DNA from: Flectonema sp. DT1601
Taxonomy: Eukaryota; Euglenozoa; Diplonemea; Diplonemida; Diplonemidae
NCBI GenBank assembly: GCA_964019425.1
Contig: OZ025786.1
Location: 186,001 to 250,000, forward strand
DNA: 64,000 bases
Direction: 5' to 3'
The notes below the pieces were generated by a model that saw only the letters and a list, made by a program, of their open reading frames with translations, was not told the origin of the DNA and ran no database searches. How positions within the stretch are numbered: position 1 is the stretch's first letter; each line of letters opens with the position of its first letter. This document shows, in pieces, positions 44,201-55,649 of this stretch. A program made the position numbers and the translations under genes.

Positions 44201-44336
44201 TTGTGCATTAGCAGCCTTTAAAAATCCAGCTCCGTACCTCCCCCTCTTTAAGAGGATCGCTCGATTCTTTGAGGTCTGGTTTGTACCTACTTTGAGCACT
44301 CCAGCAATTAAACGTTTCCATAAAAGTGATTTTTAA
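41268..44336 (+). CDS. Large coiled-coil protein with C-terminal EF-hand-like modules, 1022 aa
   Basis: The ATG directly follows an A17 run. Residues 1-200 are Asn/Ser/Pro-rich with short polar motifs. About 348-510 form a strong coiled coil (KQTNLESTIATTEQTNQHLH, then QITELQKTVSQLEEDH). The region 774-1010 contains two helical modules of EF-hand-like layout (ISADEVWKLITDAKL followed by a loop and GPQEYSQLLLHLA; VLTHESVRQIFLRMQDANN followed by LEFYEFLECLCALA). The calcium-binding loops are not canonical, so calcium binding is doubtful. The frame is complete in one exon. The pattern of a coiled coil plus degenerate EF-hands is common in flagellar proteins, which is my best guess; it is not shown by the sequence. 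Confidence 0.7.
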   Translation: MEEIGAQLAINEYKMLLPQVTGQRKSNSGFSGRAVANNLLPRGGKKYPKGDVVNHVTDKDPYSEYPNPYANTLKVYFSSMAKYHPNINTNPSSTVNLANKTLPSPPKGGGNGLRYLNIRNTKEHLQTNIQKNPTSESGERVASPGVTRRLSDCLELLSQTEGSPSQGKTFLTDLHHQEQRQQRGFEQVGISIENMFKRLHADDLSDKWLKVSCWIDQFFNDKDCFHVAAVCREGISSYYQRDLSHQRKHPNPTMTSIACAILEQCMSLLERLQPVLSPVCRAVWREIIGAIFLQPSSQRRDQHDDEISVPSLINTSVAEGVDLLSKKADTFMYMKPYYGLVRDVAHRIGQAEDEVEAAERRREKQSAALDRGMSFWQMEYRKLILKAWKMNINMRKKQTNLESTIATTEQTNQHLHKQIDLLGAEISKIEDSCEDRISELRDQITELQKTVSQLEEDHRNDAQQKCALHQKNHTITLEVEELMAKSAGLTNDNQRYQEILKETIVNCMEGSHWEVKLQQEFNSFIEPNTSEDGSEEDCGITEQKLLRWINNCATSASGSDTYCLTDFTNVIKQLDTYACVMHYMSPSHVSLENMEEVHGAVDVYEKAQLVMSLSSKFGIDFPVDIEDLINPSAVPQHLLFITSLFQRFADPAMAMSCSQPTLSGPISDSDIHPLWEEIPSTPDGWKKRLEQAWTRSTRWRGVGATSQNIAMESVVDKLAGRTQKVVTAQERVLRSEFCDAPAQSAAITCLLPKKDTDKAFQLSQVKDKLQNNFRALNKIFSYYSSSDSRSCDNEISADEVWKLITDAKLTKVVSRTALVNLFKKSNSQLGAPGQKETLGPQEYSQLLLHLASEMKAEGGLQGKLDYLLRKHVLPQCNWTDASEFRDRLYKTDIQRVLKTHREFAAQVFGWYIQQSSGLEQRGSNKPKMRMETFCDLVSDLHIVDSVLTHESVRQIFLRMQDANNPDTYLEFYEFLECLCALAAFKNPAPYLPLFKRIARFFEVWFVPTLSTPAIKRFHKSDF

Positions 44337-44751
44337 GAATACGAATTCTGTAAAGTAAGTTACACCTGAGTTAGTAATTCTATTCTTTTACAAGAAGGGG
44401 TTGTTGACAAATTATTATTATTTTTTTTTTAAAACTACTTATTTAGTTAAGGATTTTGATCTTTTTTTTAGTAGGAGTTTGTTCTCGTTATCTTTAACAA
44501 GTTTTCAGGACTAGAATTGATCGGACTCAAAGTAATTATTACTCTTTAGTAATTTAATTATTTCATTTTCATATGATATATCCAGGAAACAGAAAAAAAA
44601 AAAAAAAAGAGATTGGGAAAAGCGCTCTGTGTTACATAGACAGGTTGAACCAACAAATTCAAAAAAAAAAAAAAAAGTTGGCGTTTTCTTACGCTTAATA
44701 TAATCAATTCATTTTTACCACAAGGAATATCGAAGTACCAAAGGAGTTGAA
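44337..44751. other. Intergenic spacer
   Basis: A- and T-run-rich; no gene seen. Confidence 0.5.
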
Positions 44752-45363
44752 ATGGGATGTTGTTTTGGTAAAAGCGAACAAGCAAGAGAAGAGCCTCTAC
44801 TTGACAAGAATGATAAAGAAGAAGCAGAGGGTGGACAGAGTCGAGAATTAGCTCCAGCAGAGAGTAGCAAGTCAGAAGGCAAGAGTGATGCTACAGCAGC
44901 CCCTCCACCGTTGAGCGAGAAGAAGTCAGGATCGCCATCAGCAAAGAAAAAGACAGGAAAAACAGAATCGAAATCCCCAGAAAAAGACAAAAGTCCAGCC
45001 AAGAAAGACAAAGAGAAGTCAAAGGAAAAGGAAACACCTAAAAAATCAACGGGCAAAGACACCAAAGCTAAGGAGAAGAAGGAAGACAGCCCGACGAAAA
45101 AGGAAAAGTCACCAACAGCTTCTGAGGCGGAAAATAAATCACCAACTACCGTAATCGATAAGTCTCTTAAAATTCAAGGAAGGGGTGGAGAGTTACCAAA
45201 ACCAAAAGAAGGGACATCAAACCTCAACCTGAATGGAAAACCGAGCACTCAGGTTGGTACCAACGGCCGTTCTGCGGCAACTGTCACGAGACTCAAACGT
45301 TCAAACAATTGTATTGAAGATTGCCGAATGGAAATTGATCTCTCTTCAGGTAAACTATCCTAG
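44752..45363 (+). CDS. Lys/Glu/Ser-rich protein with N-terminal acylation motif, at least 203 aa
   Basis: The protein begins MGCCFGKSEQ: Gly2 fits N-myristoylation and Cys3/Cys4 fit palmitoylation, so it probably attaches to a membrane. Residues 15-150 are alternating Lys/Glu/Ser with repeated KKEKS/EKDKSPAKK motifs, disordered. The last 50 residues (TRLKRSNNCIEDCRMEIDL) are less simple. The stop at 45363 lies shortly after TCAG/GTAAAC, which could be a splice donor, so the true C-terminus may lie in a further exon that I could not identify. No domain is recognised. Confidence 0.65.
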   Translation: MGCCFGKSEQAREEPLLDKNDKEEAEGGQSRELAPAESSKSEGKSDATAAPPPLSEKKSGSPSAKKKTGKTESKSPEKDKSPAKKDKEKSKEKETPKKSTGKDTKAKEKKEDSPTKKEKSPTASEAENKSPTTVIDKSLKIQGRGGELPKPKEGTSNLNLNGKPSTQVGTNGRSAATVTRLKRSNNCIEDCRMEIDLSSGKLS

Positions 45364-47538
45364 AGGACTACTCTCGAATGTATTTATTTATATGTTTTGC
45401 CAAACCTCTTTAGTGAGCCTAGCATGGCAGAGGTTTCAACTCACTGCAGTCTCCTCAAGGAGGATTCTTATGGTGAGACACGGACTGTTCCCACCTGAGA
45501 TCAGTGGGCCTTTCCTTTAATCGACCTCTTAAGTGAGCCCATCAGCAGTGTGTCAAAAAAAAAAAAAAAAGATCTCTGATGATGAACAATATACCACTAG
45601 CTGTAACAACAATGTGTTTCCGACAGACCTCTTCAGTGAGCTATCTGACCTCTCTATGAGGGTGGGGATTTAGCCACAGTTTTATAAGAAAATAAGATAT
45701 TCTTCTTCTTCTTCTTTTTTTTTTTTTTGATCTATTTTTGCGCGAACATCGCGTGTCAGTGTGGAGATCAAACAAGAGCTGACCTATGTCTTTTTCTTTC
45801 CCCAGTTTTTCTTTTCCTCAAGCAATTCCACTGCTGTTTGACTGTGAATGTCGGCGGTGGTTGCCATACGATCCTTTTTTAAGGGTGCAATGAAATACTG
45901 ACCGCAAGTGTGGGCCATGAATCTCACTTGATATATAGTCACTTGTAGGGCTGTTTTTCTTTTTTTTCTTTTCCATTTCTTTTTTTTTTTTGTGACTTTT
46001 CTTTTTATGATGGTTCTCGCGATGGATAGGTTTCTTAAAAACAGAGCGAAAAAAAAAAGAAATTCGAAATGGGAAAAAAAAAAAAAAAAAAAAAAAAGAA
46101 AAATGTTTTGGTACACCGCCTGCGCACAGAGGTCTTCCTCCATCGGGTTGCTTTTATCGTTTCGTATAAGATAATGGTAACCCTGTTTTTTATTTTCATT
46201 TTCATTTTTTTTTTTTTTTTTTTTTACGAAAGAGCAAGAATCTCGAAATTCACACGCGTGTTCCTTTCTGGCTCCCGATGTTGGTAATTATTGATATTTT
46301 TTTGTTAGTTAAAGTAAGGTAATAAATCTACTTTTTTTTTTTAAATTTTCTTTTTTGTATTTTACCAATGGATTTCCATTTTCGTACGTCTTTGATACGT
46401 ACAAAAAAATTAGACGAATTCGGAAACGATCGCAATCAGAGCGCTCTTACAGGTTTCTATCCTAACGCTACTTCCAACACAGACAGATTTTGTAACCAAA
46501 AAAAAAAAAAAAAAAAAGGATAAAATTATTGATATTTCGGTTTTAGTATGCAATTCGCTTGCTGCCCCTTTTTTTTTTTTTTTTTCTCACCCCAACTATT
46601 TTTTTTTTTGTTTTGCATGACTGTGACTAAAAAAATTATTTTTTCGTGTTATTTTTTGTATCCCCCATTTTACTATAATACAAGGTTTAAAAAAAAAAAC
46701 AAAAAAACAAGAAAACAAAAAAAAAAAAAATATAAAAAAAAACAAAAAAAAAAAAAAAAAAACAGAGGATGTTGTGTCCATGCCACGGAGGAATGACGTT
46801 TATGTTGCTTTTGTTATTCTGTTGTTTTGTTATTTTATTTTTTAAAAAAAATCGTTCATAGCTCTCTTTTAACTATTATCTGTTATCTTTTAACTGGCAT
46901 TCGTGTGATGGCTATTTTTCATTAACTCCGCAGCTGTTGGGAGTAGTTTTGAGTTGCTGCCGTTAAACGAATGGAAATAAAAGTAAAAAAAAAAATTTTT
47001 CTTCATTCAGAATTCAACTCTGACGTGGGAGTACGTACGACCACAGCAGTCCTTATTTATCCCGCTAGGTCATTACTTGTTAGCAAAAAAATAATGTAGA
47101 GCACAGAAATATAATTTTCGTATATAATAGAGAAATATTCCTTGGCTACCTTGATGCTAGCAAATGATTTAATTAAAAAAAAAAAAAAAAAAAAGGAGCT
47201 GCTGCAAAAAATATTCCCCTCGTCCCCTTTTATTTTTTTTTTGTTGTTGTTGTGGTGTTACTAAATGGCATGGCACGTCGCCGTCCTTTTCAAGGGGGCA
47301 GTGGAGGGGGAGAGACCTCCTTATATAGCTTCTGGGTACTTGTTACTATATGTAAATAGTCCCCAACGGTTTACACCAAGTATTTCATTGTTAAGGGAAG
47401 AGAAAAAATATTAATTTAAACAGCTGTACAACATTAAGGATATTCGGGATGCATCGGGAGTGAGTTTAATGTTTGTTTTGTTTTATTTTTCTTTTCAATC
47501 AGGTTTACCAACCCAAAAAAAAAAAAAAAGCATTTAAA
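45364..47538. other. Two-kilobase intergenic region with short dispersed motifs
   Basis: Three copies of CCTCTTnAGTGAGC occur near 45405, 45524 and 45629. The rest is low complexity, with A/T runs of 15-25 and no gene I can support. A T-rich stretch leads to the next start codon. Confidence 0.5.
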
Positions 47539-48000
47539 ATGTTCAGTTCGCAACCAGCGACAAGTATGCAAGATCCTGGGAGTAACAAGCCTTCACGACC
47601 AGATAGACCTGGGAGAGGGAGAAGAGAGCCTGGAGCTAAGCAAGTACAGGAGGTTCAGCAGCAGGTTCAGCAGCAGCAACAGGTTCAAAGTGTGCAGCCA
47701 CAACAACACCACCAGCAATCACATCATCAAAATATACAACAAGCTGCAAGATATCAAGATGGTGGTGTTCCAGTAGATATTCACAAACATCGTTATCAAC
47801 AACAACAACACCAACAACAAACTTACCAACCTCATCACTCTAAACCAGTCTCTCCAGTCGTCACTGCCGCTCAACAGATTCAGCAGCAACGGTCTTCTGG
47901 GTTCTCTATGTCGCAACCAGCAGCTTCACTTTCAGCACCGACATCACAGTCCCATCACCACCACGGACCTAAGGGATATCATTTAAATAGGAATAATTAG
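47539..48000 (+). CDS. Gln/His-rich low-complexity protein, 153 aa
   Basis: ATG at 47539 follows CATTTAAA and an A run. The protein is dominated by Gln and His (VQQQVQQQQQVQ; QQHHQQSHHQ; SHHHHGP) with a basic Arg/Pro/Gly N-terminus (PSRPDRPGRGRREPG). It is disordered, with no catalytic motif. Codons for Gln are mixed CAG/CAA, which argues for protein-level selection rather than a simple DNA repeat. It might be an RNA-binding or transcription-related disordered protein, but I see no direct evidence. Confidence 0.55.
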   Translation: MFSSQPATSMQDPGSNKPSRPDRPGRGRREPGAKQVQEVQQQVQQQQQVQSVQPQQHHQQSHHQNIQQAARYQDGGVPVDIHKHRYQQQQHQQQTYQPHHSKPVSPVVTAAQQIQQQRSSGFSMSQPAASLSAPTSQSHHHHGPKGYHLNRNN

Positions 48001-48363
48001 AGTTGTTAGGATATTTCTTATTATTATGGAACAAGGAACGAAAGAAAAAAAAAAAAAAAAAAAATGTTCTTAAGAAAAATAAGAATGTTTTTATAGAGAA
48101 AAAAAAAAAAAAAAAAAAAAAAAGACATCCACTCCTTTTAGATGAAATATTTTTTCAACAACCTGTTTAAACTTTTTTTTTGTTTTTTTTAATTTTTTTC
48201 GCCCCTCCTCCCTTCCCCATTAGAGCTAATGTTTTTTTTTAATATTTTCTCATCCTCATCGAAGACGATCCATTTAACAAACCCCATTTATTTACAACAG
48301 AAATACCAACTACGCGATATGAATTAGTAGTTCTCAGTCAATACAAATGCGCAATACCATATC
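48001..48363. other. Intergenic spacer
   Basis: A18-A24 runs and T-rich tracts; no gene seen. Confidence 0.5.
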
Positions 48364-51300
48364 ATGAATGAAGAATTAGAGGCAGCATTCATTTCATTAG
48401 AGAAACACTTCGGGACTAACGGTGTTAATGAAGAGGAATATAAAAAAGTCATCGATGAGTTGCCAGGAGATACCCTGCGAGGGTTGAGAGAATGTTTTGA
48501 CCTAATTGACACTGATGGGACTGGAAAGGTTCCGTGGAATGATCTGTATCAATATATAATTCACATAGCAGTGTCATCTGATCAACAGTTGGGAGTGGCA
48601 AGGAGATATTCTGAACCTCAGAAGTCGATAACATTTCCGAGAAATGTCGACTCTAGAAGATCATTTTACTGTCCTGGACTAGGTCTCGTATCGTGTCTGA
48701 GAGCTGAGAAATCCGGAAGCGGATATTTAGGAACTGTCATCATGGAGCCTGTTACCTGGCAACCTTTAGCACATGTTGCTGAAAGGAATATCTGTTCAGC
48801 ATCTTTTTCTCTTCGTCATCGCGTTCTCGGTATTTGTGATGAGTGTGAAATAAGATTATCGTTCTACTCAACCAACAAAGTTATCCCAGCAAAGGCAGAC
48901 ATATTCGATGATGGGGTTGGTTTACCTCGACCGTTTGTACATCCGGCAATACGTCAAAAACGATATATTCTTGAGGGTCAATGCCAAACAGTAACGGAAA
49001 CATATCCTCTACTCGGAACAATATATACAAAGACTCGTCACTTGCATATCATTTCGGGAAAAGGAAATTTAAATAGTACTTTCATAACGGCGGATCGAAC
49101 TGGTAGAGTTTACCTTTGGGACAGCACTCGTATAGATGTGTTGAGAAGCAATCCGTTCTCAGTTGGAATTTCTTCTAATTTATTACTTTTTAATAAAAGA
49201 ATTCATTCTGACATGATTGGTTCAATATTGTGTACAACAGAAAACATCATATCATCAACACCGGGTGGTCATATTGCAGTGTTGGATCCATTAAGTGAGT
49301 GTGTTGTTCAAGAAATAAAATCAACAATCGATGCGACAGACTACGAACTCACATCAATTTCAACTTTGGGATGGTCAGCTCATTATAAACTTATTATAGC
49401 TGGTGGTGTGACGGGTGATATCTCTCTTTGGGCTTATGCAGGACAGAAATCTGAAAGACAACAGCGTTTGATTTTGAGAGATAGTGAACGTCGTCATTTT
49501 CGTTGTATTAAAGGAATAGAAACAATTCCTGACAATCCTCATCACATAGTTAGCAGTGATTCGATGGGTCTTGTTAAGATTTGGGATTTGAGAAGACTTC
49601 AATGTATTCAGACACTTCATCATACATCAAGTATAGATGCTGCTCATTCAAAGGATGCTAAACAAGTCCTCAACAGTATAACAATACTACCGAAAGGTGG
49701 TATTCTTGCTCTGGGTCAACCAACATGTCTCTATGAACCTTGTAAAGCGATGGGTTTAGGAGCGGCAACACCAGATCAAGTAATCGGCATAGCAATACAG
49801 CTATGTACGCTGTCTTTGTGGTCGTGGAGTAGTCATTCTATTCAAAGATGGTCTCTTGTCAGTACAATGATGGTGGCGCAATATCATTTTCCAGAAATAT
49901 CAATTTTACATGTCATCCCACCGATTAAAGAAACACCTCGTTGGGTTATTGTCTCTCACAAAGTTGGGATAGTTATTCTCAACAGAGACCATGGACTACA
50001 ATTAGCAAGCCACTCAATGTCAACACCACCGATGTTAATATCGATAAAAAAGATTCGCGACAGTGTCTTTTCCCTTACTTGTTACTCTGGTAGTAAGGAT
50101 CGAGATGCGCAGATAATAACTTTAGAATATCGATGTGAGCGTCTTGAAACTAATAGTTCAGTTAAAAAAAATGAAAAAGAAATTATAGAAAGAGACTTAG
50201 AAGAAATAATGTTATCATGCAACGATCCTATTGAAGTAGTACGAAAAGAGTTCGTGAGTGAAGGTCCTGTTTTGGTTTGCACATCAAGTCGAGTAGTGTC
50301 AGGTTGTGGAGGATTCATTGGATGGTTTCCTGTAACTGAATTGTTCACAACATATTTAAACTCTGATCAGTCTCACGTTAAAGGAATAGCTTTATATAAA
50401 TCTGGTTATCAAGTCATGACATCTGACTGTGTTAAAACTACTGTTGATGGTCTATCAGAGTTTTGTGAACCCATTCCGGAATCAACTTCTTCCCCTCAAA
50501 GAAGTAATTTTAAAACCACTCCTGATAGGCGAACATCTTCAATTCATCAAAACAAAGCTGTGAATTGTGCCAAGTCTCGTGACTATCCTCAAATAGTAAC
50601 GTGTGTTGAGCTTCATGAAACAGGTGTTATTGTTCTGGCGGATACTTTTGGAGGGTTGACTATTTGGTTGTTGAATCCCCCGTTTCAAAAAGTTGGAACA
50701 CTTGAAAATCTATCAGTTGGTCACCAAACAACATCTTTATCATATTACAAGTCAAGAATGAAATTATATGTCGGTGATGACTTTGGTTGTATCACTTCAT
50801 ACGCGATGGTTGAAATATTTAACGTTTCGTCCAGCATCAAACGTGTTCCTGTTCATGTTGTTGCGGACACATCCGATTGGCATACCCTCCCAGTACAGCA
50901 GCTTCGAATTGAAATTTCATCATTGCTAATATCAACCGCTGGGAGAGAAATATTCTTATGGAGTGATTCTTTAACAAAATTAACAGCACTCTCGTCACAG
51001 AGATCGGAACTTCCTTTGGGTTACGAACTTCCGTTTCACGTGGAGGAAACAGAACCTGAAGACTTGTCAAAATATTTAAAAGTTGTAATTCCTCAAAGGA
51101 TGACTCATGTTAATAAAATTGGATATTTATACATCTCTGAGATTTGTGAAGAAAAAGATATCGAAGACCTCGTTTTCACAGAGACAGCGAATTCAACCCA
51201 TGAGAGTCCTTACAGGTATGTGTTATTGTTGTATTTGAAAAGAACACTTTAGGAAAAAAAAAAAAAAAAAAAATCAGATCGTTATCTCACTTTTGGAATC

Positions 51301-53777
51301 AATCGAGGCTATCGACAACAGAACAAATGAGGTCTTCATCTATAGCACCCCCGGCGTGGACCAAATTAAACAATTCGGTGGGTGAGCTATCGTTGGATTC
51401 ATCCTCGAGTGAAACATACGTTTTTAAACCCTCTCGTCACAATGACAGAAATCGGTCTGAAAACGACATAGTTGAGGGGATCTCTGATAACAACTTCAAT
51501 AAATTTAATAAAATAAACGAAAATACTTCCTGCGAACCATCAAATAGTAAAGAAGTTGGATTCGAGTCTGAAAATGAAAATATTTATAAAGACGAGAGTG
51601 ATTATTGTATTTCTCTAAAGTCATGGAAACCCGATATTAATAACAACGACACTGACGACCATCAGCCAACGATAATAAAATCAGCTCTTAAGAAGACAGC
51701 TCAGGATAATCAAAAAGAACATGAACTTGATTTTCTCAAATCGTGGACTCCAAAAGATGACGCGTTGTTTGATTTTCAACAAAATGACATCAACAAACAA
51801 ACTGATGATTGCGTTAAGTTACTTCTTGATGAGAATATTTCTGAAGATCAATTCAAGAGTTCAGATATTTCAAATACTGAAAGTGAACCGACACCAGACG
51901 ACGACTACTACGACGACGATAATTTTGATCTACAGAATGTCTCAAATGAGTCGATATCATCAAAGAGTTTCATCATGTCATCCGAAAAGGGATATTTACT
52001 TTTCCGAGGATACCTTTCCCTTGTTGGAATAACGTTCCCTCTGCATAACATAAAATTAACACTACGAATACTGCAATATTTGTCTTCAGAGACTCCATCA
52101 TTTCCGAACAAAATGACCCTCCGACATGTGTTGTGGAAACCTGCAACTGTAGCAGCCGACATCACAAAATTATATTTGTTTGGTATTTTGAAAAATAAAT
52201 CACTGAAAACCAATACTGTTGTAGCTGTTATGAATTATGTAGACGTGACTTGCACACCTCCATATCGGATGAAACGAAAGGAAGTATGGGTTCTCATTAG
52301 AAAATTATTTACTATTTTAGACTCTTTCTTAATACTTCAATTCTACAAAGGAGACGCTAGTGATGAAATTTTTTCCAGATATTCTCGTTGCAGATTACAA
52401 GATACGAATAAAAGATCATCTTCAACAGTCAGTTCCCTCAGAAGTGATCAAAGTAATAAAATAAAAATCAACAGAGAGAGTATTGCTCGAGCTTTAACAG
52501 AAGTTCAGTTTATGGAAAGTTTTCAAGTAGTAAAAGAATCACTTAATTCAGTCAACGCGTCTCCGTATGGTGAAGGTCTTGACGGATCTGAAATAAATAA
52601 AAGTATTCTCTCGAAACCTCAACACAGAGGTAAACGTGATAAAAAGAAGGTCAGGGTTAGTACCAAAGTCCAATCAGTCGTCCTCGACGACAAGAATGAT
52701 TTGGTAACTACTGCGGTAGTAGAGTCCTCTCGTAGTGTTGTGTTTTCTAAGAAGAAGAAAGTAAGATTAAATTCATCTCAATTACCTCATGGTTGTATTA
52801 TGACAGACGGATTTCTCACAGGCAGAATTGGAAAATTACGAAAGGAAAAAGGAAAACGGATAACTTCACCAACACGAGGATTACTTCCATCTGATGCACA
52901 TTTTGATTCTCAAGTTTGTTTTAGTGTTCCAACTGGTGATGATCAAGATTCAGACACCAACCATGACCATCAATCAGATACCTGTCGTATATCTTCTCCT
53001 TCTAATGAAATAAGAAAACCCTCATCAGATTACAGAAAGTGTAGTTTATTTGCTGATGAAGATGAATCAGATTTGTCGACTACGGAAACCAGATTCGGGA
53101 ATCATGAGTTTGGTGTTGCTCAACATCATACACGTGATTTCAATAAGAGAGGAAGTTCTAAGACACGTCCAATTCAGACTCCAAGAGTCAGATTGAGAGC
53201 TGAAGCTACAGTCTTTCATCAGCGAGTATCACAAGCTGAGTCCATTTCAAAGAATCGCATTCTCGTAAAGATGTGGATTACTATTCGTGTTATTTGTGAC
53301 ACACCTGATGCCTGTCGTATCTTCAGCTACCTCACAGGAATTGAAATGACATTAAACAAACTGGGTAAGAGTCCTAAGAAGGTTGTATTTAAAAAAAGTG
53401 CAAATTCTGTTGGTGGGAAAATACAAAGACCCTGGTGGAGATCTCATCAGAAAAACAATCAAGTAACGAGTGCTGGTGATGAAGAGTTGATCTCGTCTGT
53501 AAAAACAGATGCGAGTGACCCTCGTGCGAAGGTTGTTTTTCGAAGGTTTGCATCAGAAAATCCAATTCCGGTGCCTCCATCGAAATCAGCTGTTCGAAGA
53601 TCTGCGAGGCAGGTCTGTTCTAAACCAATTCAAACTGTTTTACAACGTCATCAACCAGGATGGATAGCTCTACCTGATACCCCAATCGGTTTAATCAGTA
53701 TCCCTCACCAAATTAGACAATCACCTTCAAGAGAGTGGGATCGACTACTTCAAAATGGAGTACTAAATTTAAAATAG
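48364..53777 (+). CDS. EF-hand/WD40 giant protein, 1783 aa, two exons
   Basis: Exon 1 (48364-51215) and exon 2 (51278-53777) join in phase 2 across a 62-bp intron (GTATGT...ATCAG). Read separately they would look like two proteins. Near residue 50 an EF-hand loop (DTDGTGKVPWNDL) is followed by many WD40 repeats (for example VYLWDSTRID, GDISLWAYAG, LVKIWDLRRLQ), then to about residue 950 further beta-propeller repeats. Exon 2 encodes a long Ser/Asp-rich, mostly disordered region with basic patches. An EF-hand followed by two WD40 propellers is the layout of the WDR49/WDR64/WDY group, whose members are linked to cilia and sperm. Flagellar function is inferred from that similarity. Confidence 0.8.
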
Positions 53778-54000
53778 TCATTTACACTATAACTGTGTTA
53801 TATATTTTTTTTAAAGAAGTTTTTTTTTATATTTTTTGTTGGTACATTTTTGTTTAAAAAAATTTTCCCCCTAACAGGTAATCGACAACAACAAATTTGA
53901 TTTCACTTCCGAACTCCAAATAATTCTATAATTAAATATTTCCTTTTAAAAAAAAAAAAATTATTATTTTTCCATACTAAACGAATCACAGAAGCAAACC

Positions 54001-54783
54001 ATGTCTAAATATTTAAGAGAAGTACTGAGGTTAAAACCAGCAAGAGACCTGTTGTCAGGGATTCATAAAACACTACCTAACCCTTGTGTCGTTGATCTAG
54101 GATGTGGTGATGGTTATGTTATTCCTCACTTACGACAGCATTGGCCAAGAGGAGATATTATTTGTCTGGACTCGGATAAAGATCAACTACGAGAAGCGAC
54201 TTCAAATTGTATTGATTCTGGAGTCGCATTCGTACATGGGACTATTGAAGAGTGGAAGCCCATTGATAAAAAACCTGATGTGATTTTCGCGAATTCAGTC
54301 TTTCACTTAGTTCCTAACCACACAGAAGTCATTCAGAGACTGTTCTCAATGCTTCCTCCTGGTGGTGTGTTAGCATTCCAAATGCCGATCATTGAGAATT
54401 CACCACAATCTAAAATCCTACGAGAAGCAATTAAGGAATTGGGTTTTGAAGACCCCGATAGATTAAAAGTTCACACCCCAGAAGTGTATTATAATCTGAT
54501 TCAAGACAGATGTAATTCTATTGAGTCTTGGACTACTAGTCATCATCATTTTGTGTCTCCGAATGATGTTATAAACTTGTTGACTACTCCAGGTACTGGC
54601 GGGTCTATTTGGAAAAGTTACACCAAATCGATACCTGTTGCACAACATCAGAAATTATCTGAATTAGCTTCGAGTAAATTTACCTCAAAAGTTGGTGATG
54701 AGAAAACTTGTTTTTCGATTGAAAGGTTTTACATGGTCGCAGTGAAGGAGGGCCACGGACCTACTTTGGGGTTTAGAGCATAG
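54001..54783 (+). CDS. Trans-aconitate 2-methyltransferase-like SAM-dependent methyltransferase, 260 aa
   Basis: A class I methyltransferase fold. VVDLGCGDGYVIPHL is the SAM-binding motif I (near residue 36), ICLDSDKDQL the acidic loop, and DVIFANSVFHLVPNH and MLPPGGVLAFQMP the later core strands. The combination FANSVFHLVP.H and GGVLAFQMP is that of the Tam family, which methylates trans-aconitate, an inhibitor formed from the TCA-cycle intermediate cis-aconitate. The C-terminal FSIERFYMVAVK also fits. The length of 260 equals the family norm (about 250-260). No targeting signal is obvious. Substrate assignment rests on family resemblance. Confidence 0.85.
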   Translation: MSKYLREVLRLKPARDLLSGIHKTLPNPCVVDLGCGDGYVIPHLRQHWPRGDIICLDSDKDQLREATSNCIDSGVAFVHGTIEEWKPIDKKPDVIFANSVFHLVPNHTEVIQRLFSMLPPGGVLAFQMPIIENSPQSKILREAIKELGFEDPDRLKVHTPEVYYNLIQDRCNSIESWTTSHHHFVSPNDVINLLTTPGTGGSIWKSYTKSIPVAQHQKLSELASSKFTSKVGDEKTCFSIERFYMVAVKEGHGPTLGFRA

Positions 54784-55649
54784 TACATTCCGTGTGTAAG
54801 TTCAGTACAGCTTACAGATCGTGTTTCCGAGGTTCGCAGAGTCTCTCCAGACACTGATCCGGCAGTATCTTCAATGCGCTGTTTGCCATCCTTTTAACAT
54901 CCTAGATTTAATTTGTGATTTTGATTTTCCGTTTTTTTCTTTCTTCTTTCTTTCGCACCGACGAAATCGGAGAACTATTTGGAGCTGTGAGGTTCAGATA
55001 TAAATGCTATTATCTGAATGGTTTTTAATTTTTCTTCTTCAAAAATAATACCATACAAAGGAGACGACTAAACAGCTCCTAAGGGGAGGTAGCCGGCCCT
55101 CCAGATTAATGGGCGCCTGAGCGTTTTTTTTTCTCTCCTAAATTACTTTGTTTGACGCTTCAGTGCGACTTTTTGTTTGTTTGTTTTTATTTGCTACTTT
55201 ATGTATTTGATTTGAATATCTATTTCTATTGTCAGAATTAGTCAGGCAGGAATTTTTGTCAAGAATCGAGGTACCAGTTTTGTCGGTGACGGGCTGCTTT
55301 ATGTATAATAATTTTTTCTTCCTTTTCTTTTTTTTTTTCTCTTTTGGAAGTATACTTTGGCACACAAGAATAGATATGTAACATGGAAGCACTCTCGCTC
55401 TGTAGTTGCGATCTCGTTGTCTATTGTAGGAAAGGATCAGAAAACAAGTTGTCTCTGCTGGTGATAATTGTTGTTTTGGAAGGCCCCTTCTCTTCTTCCC
55501 TTTTTTTTTTTTTCTTCTTCTTCGCCATATATTGATGTGCCCAGAATTGGCCATCAAAGCATTAGCATCTTATTATATTAGTGAGTGCGTGATTGTAGAT
55601 TTCTATTTCGCTATCAGTTAATATCAAAAAAAAAAAAAAAAAAAAAAAC
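54784..55649. other. Intergenic region with a GC-rich patch
   Basis: Positions about 55057-55121 are GC-rich with a potential GGAGG/CCTCC stem and end in T9, as a Pol III transcript would. No A or B box is seen. The rest is T-rich. An A24-like run immediately precedes the next ATG. Confidence 0.35.
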
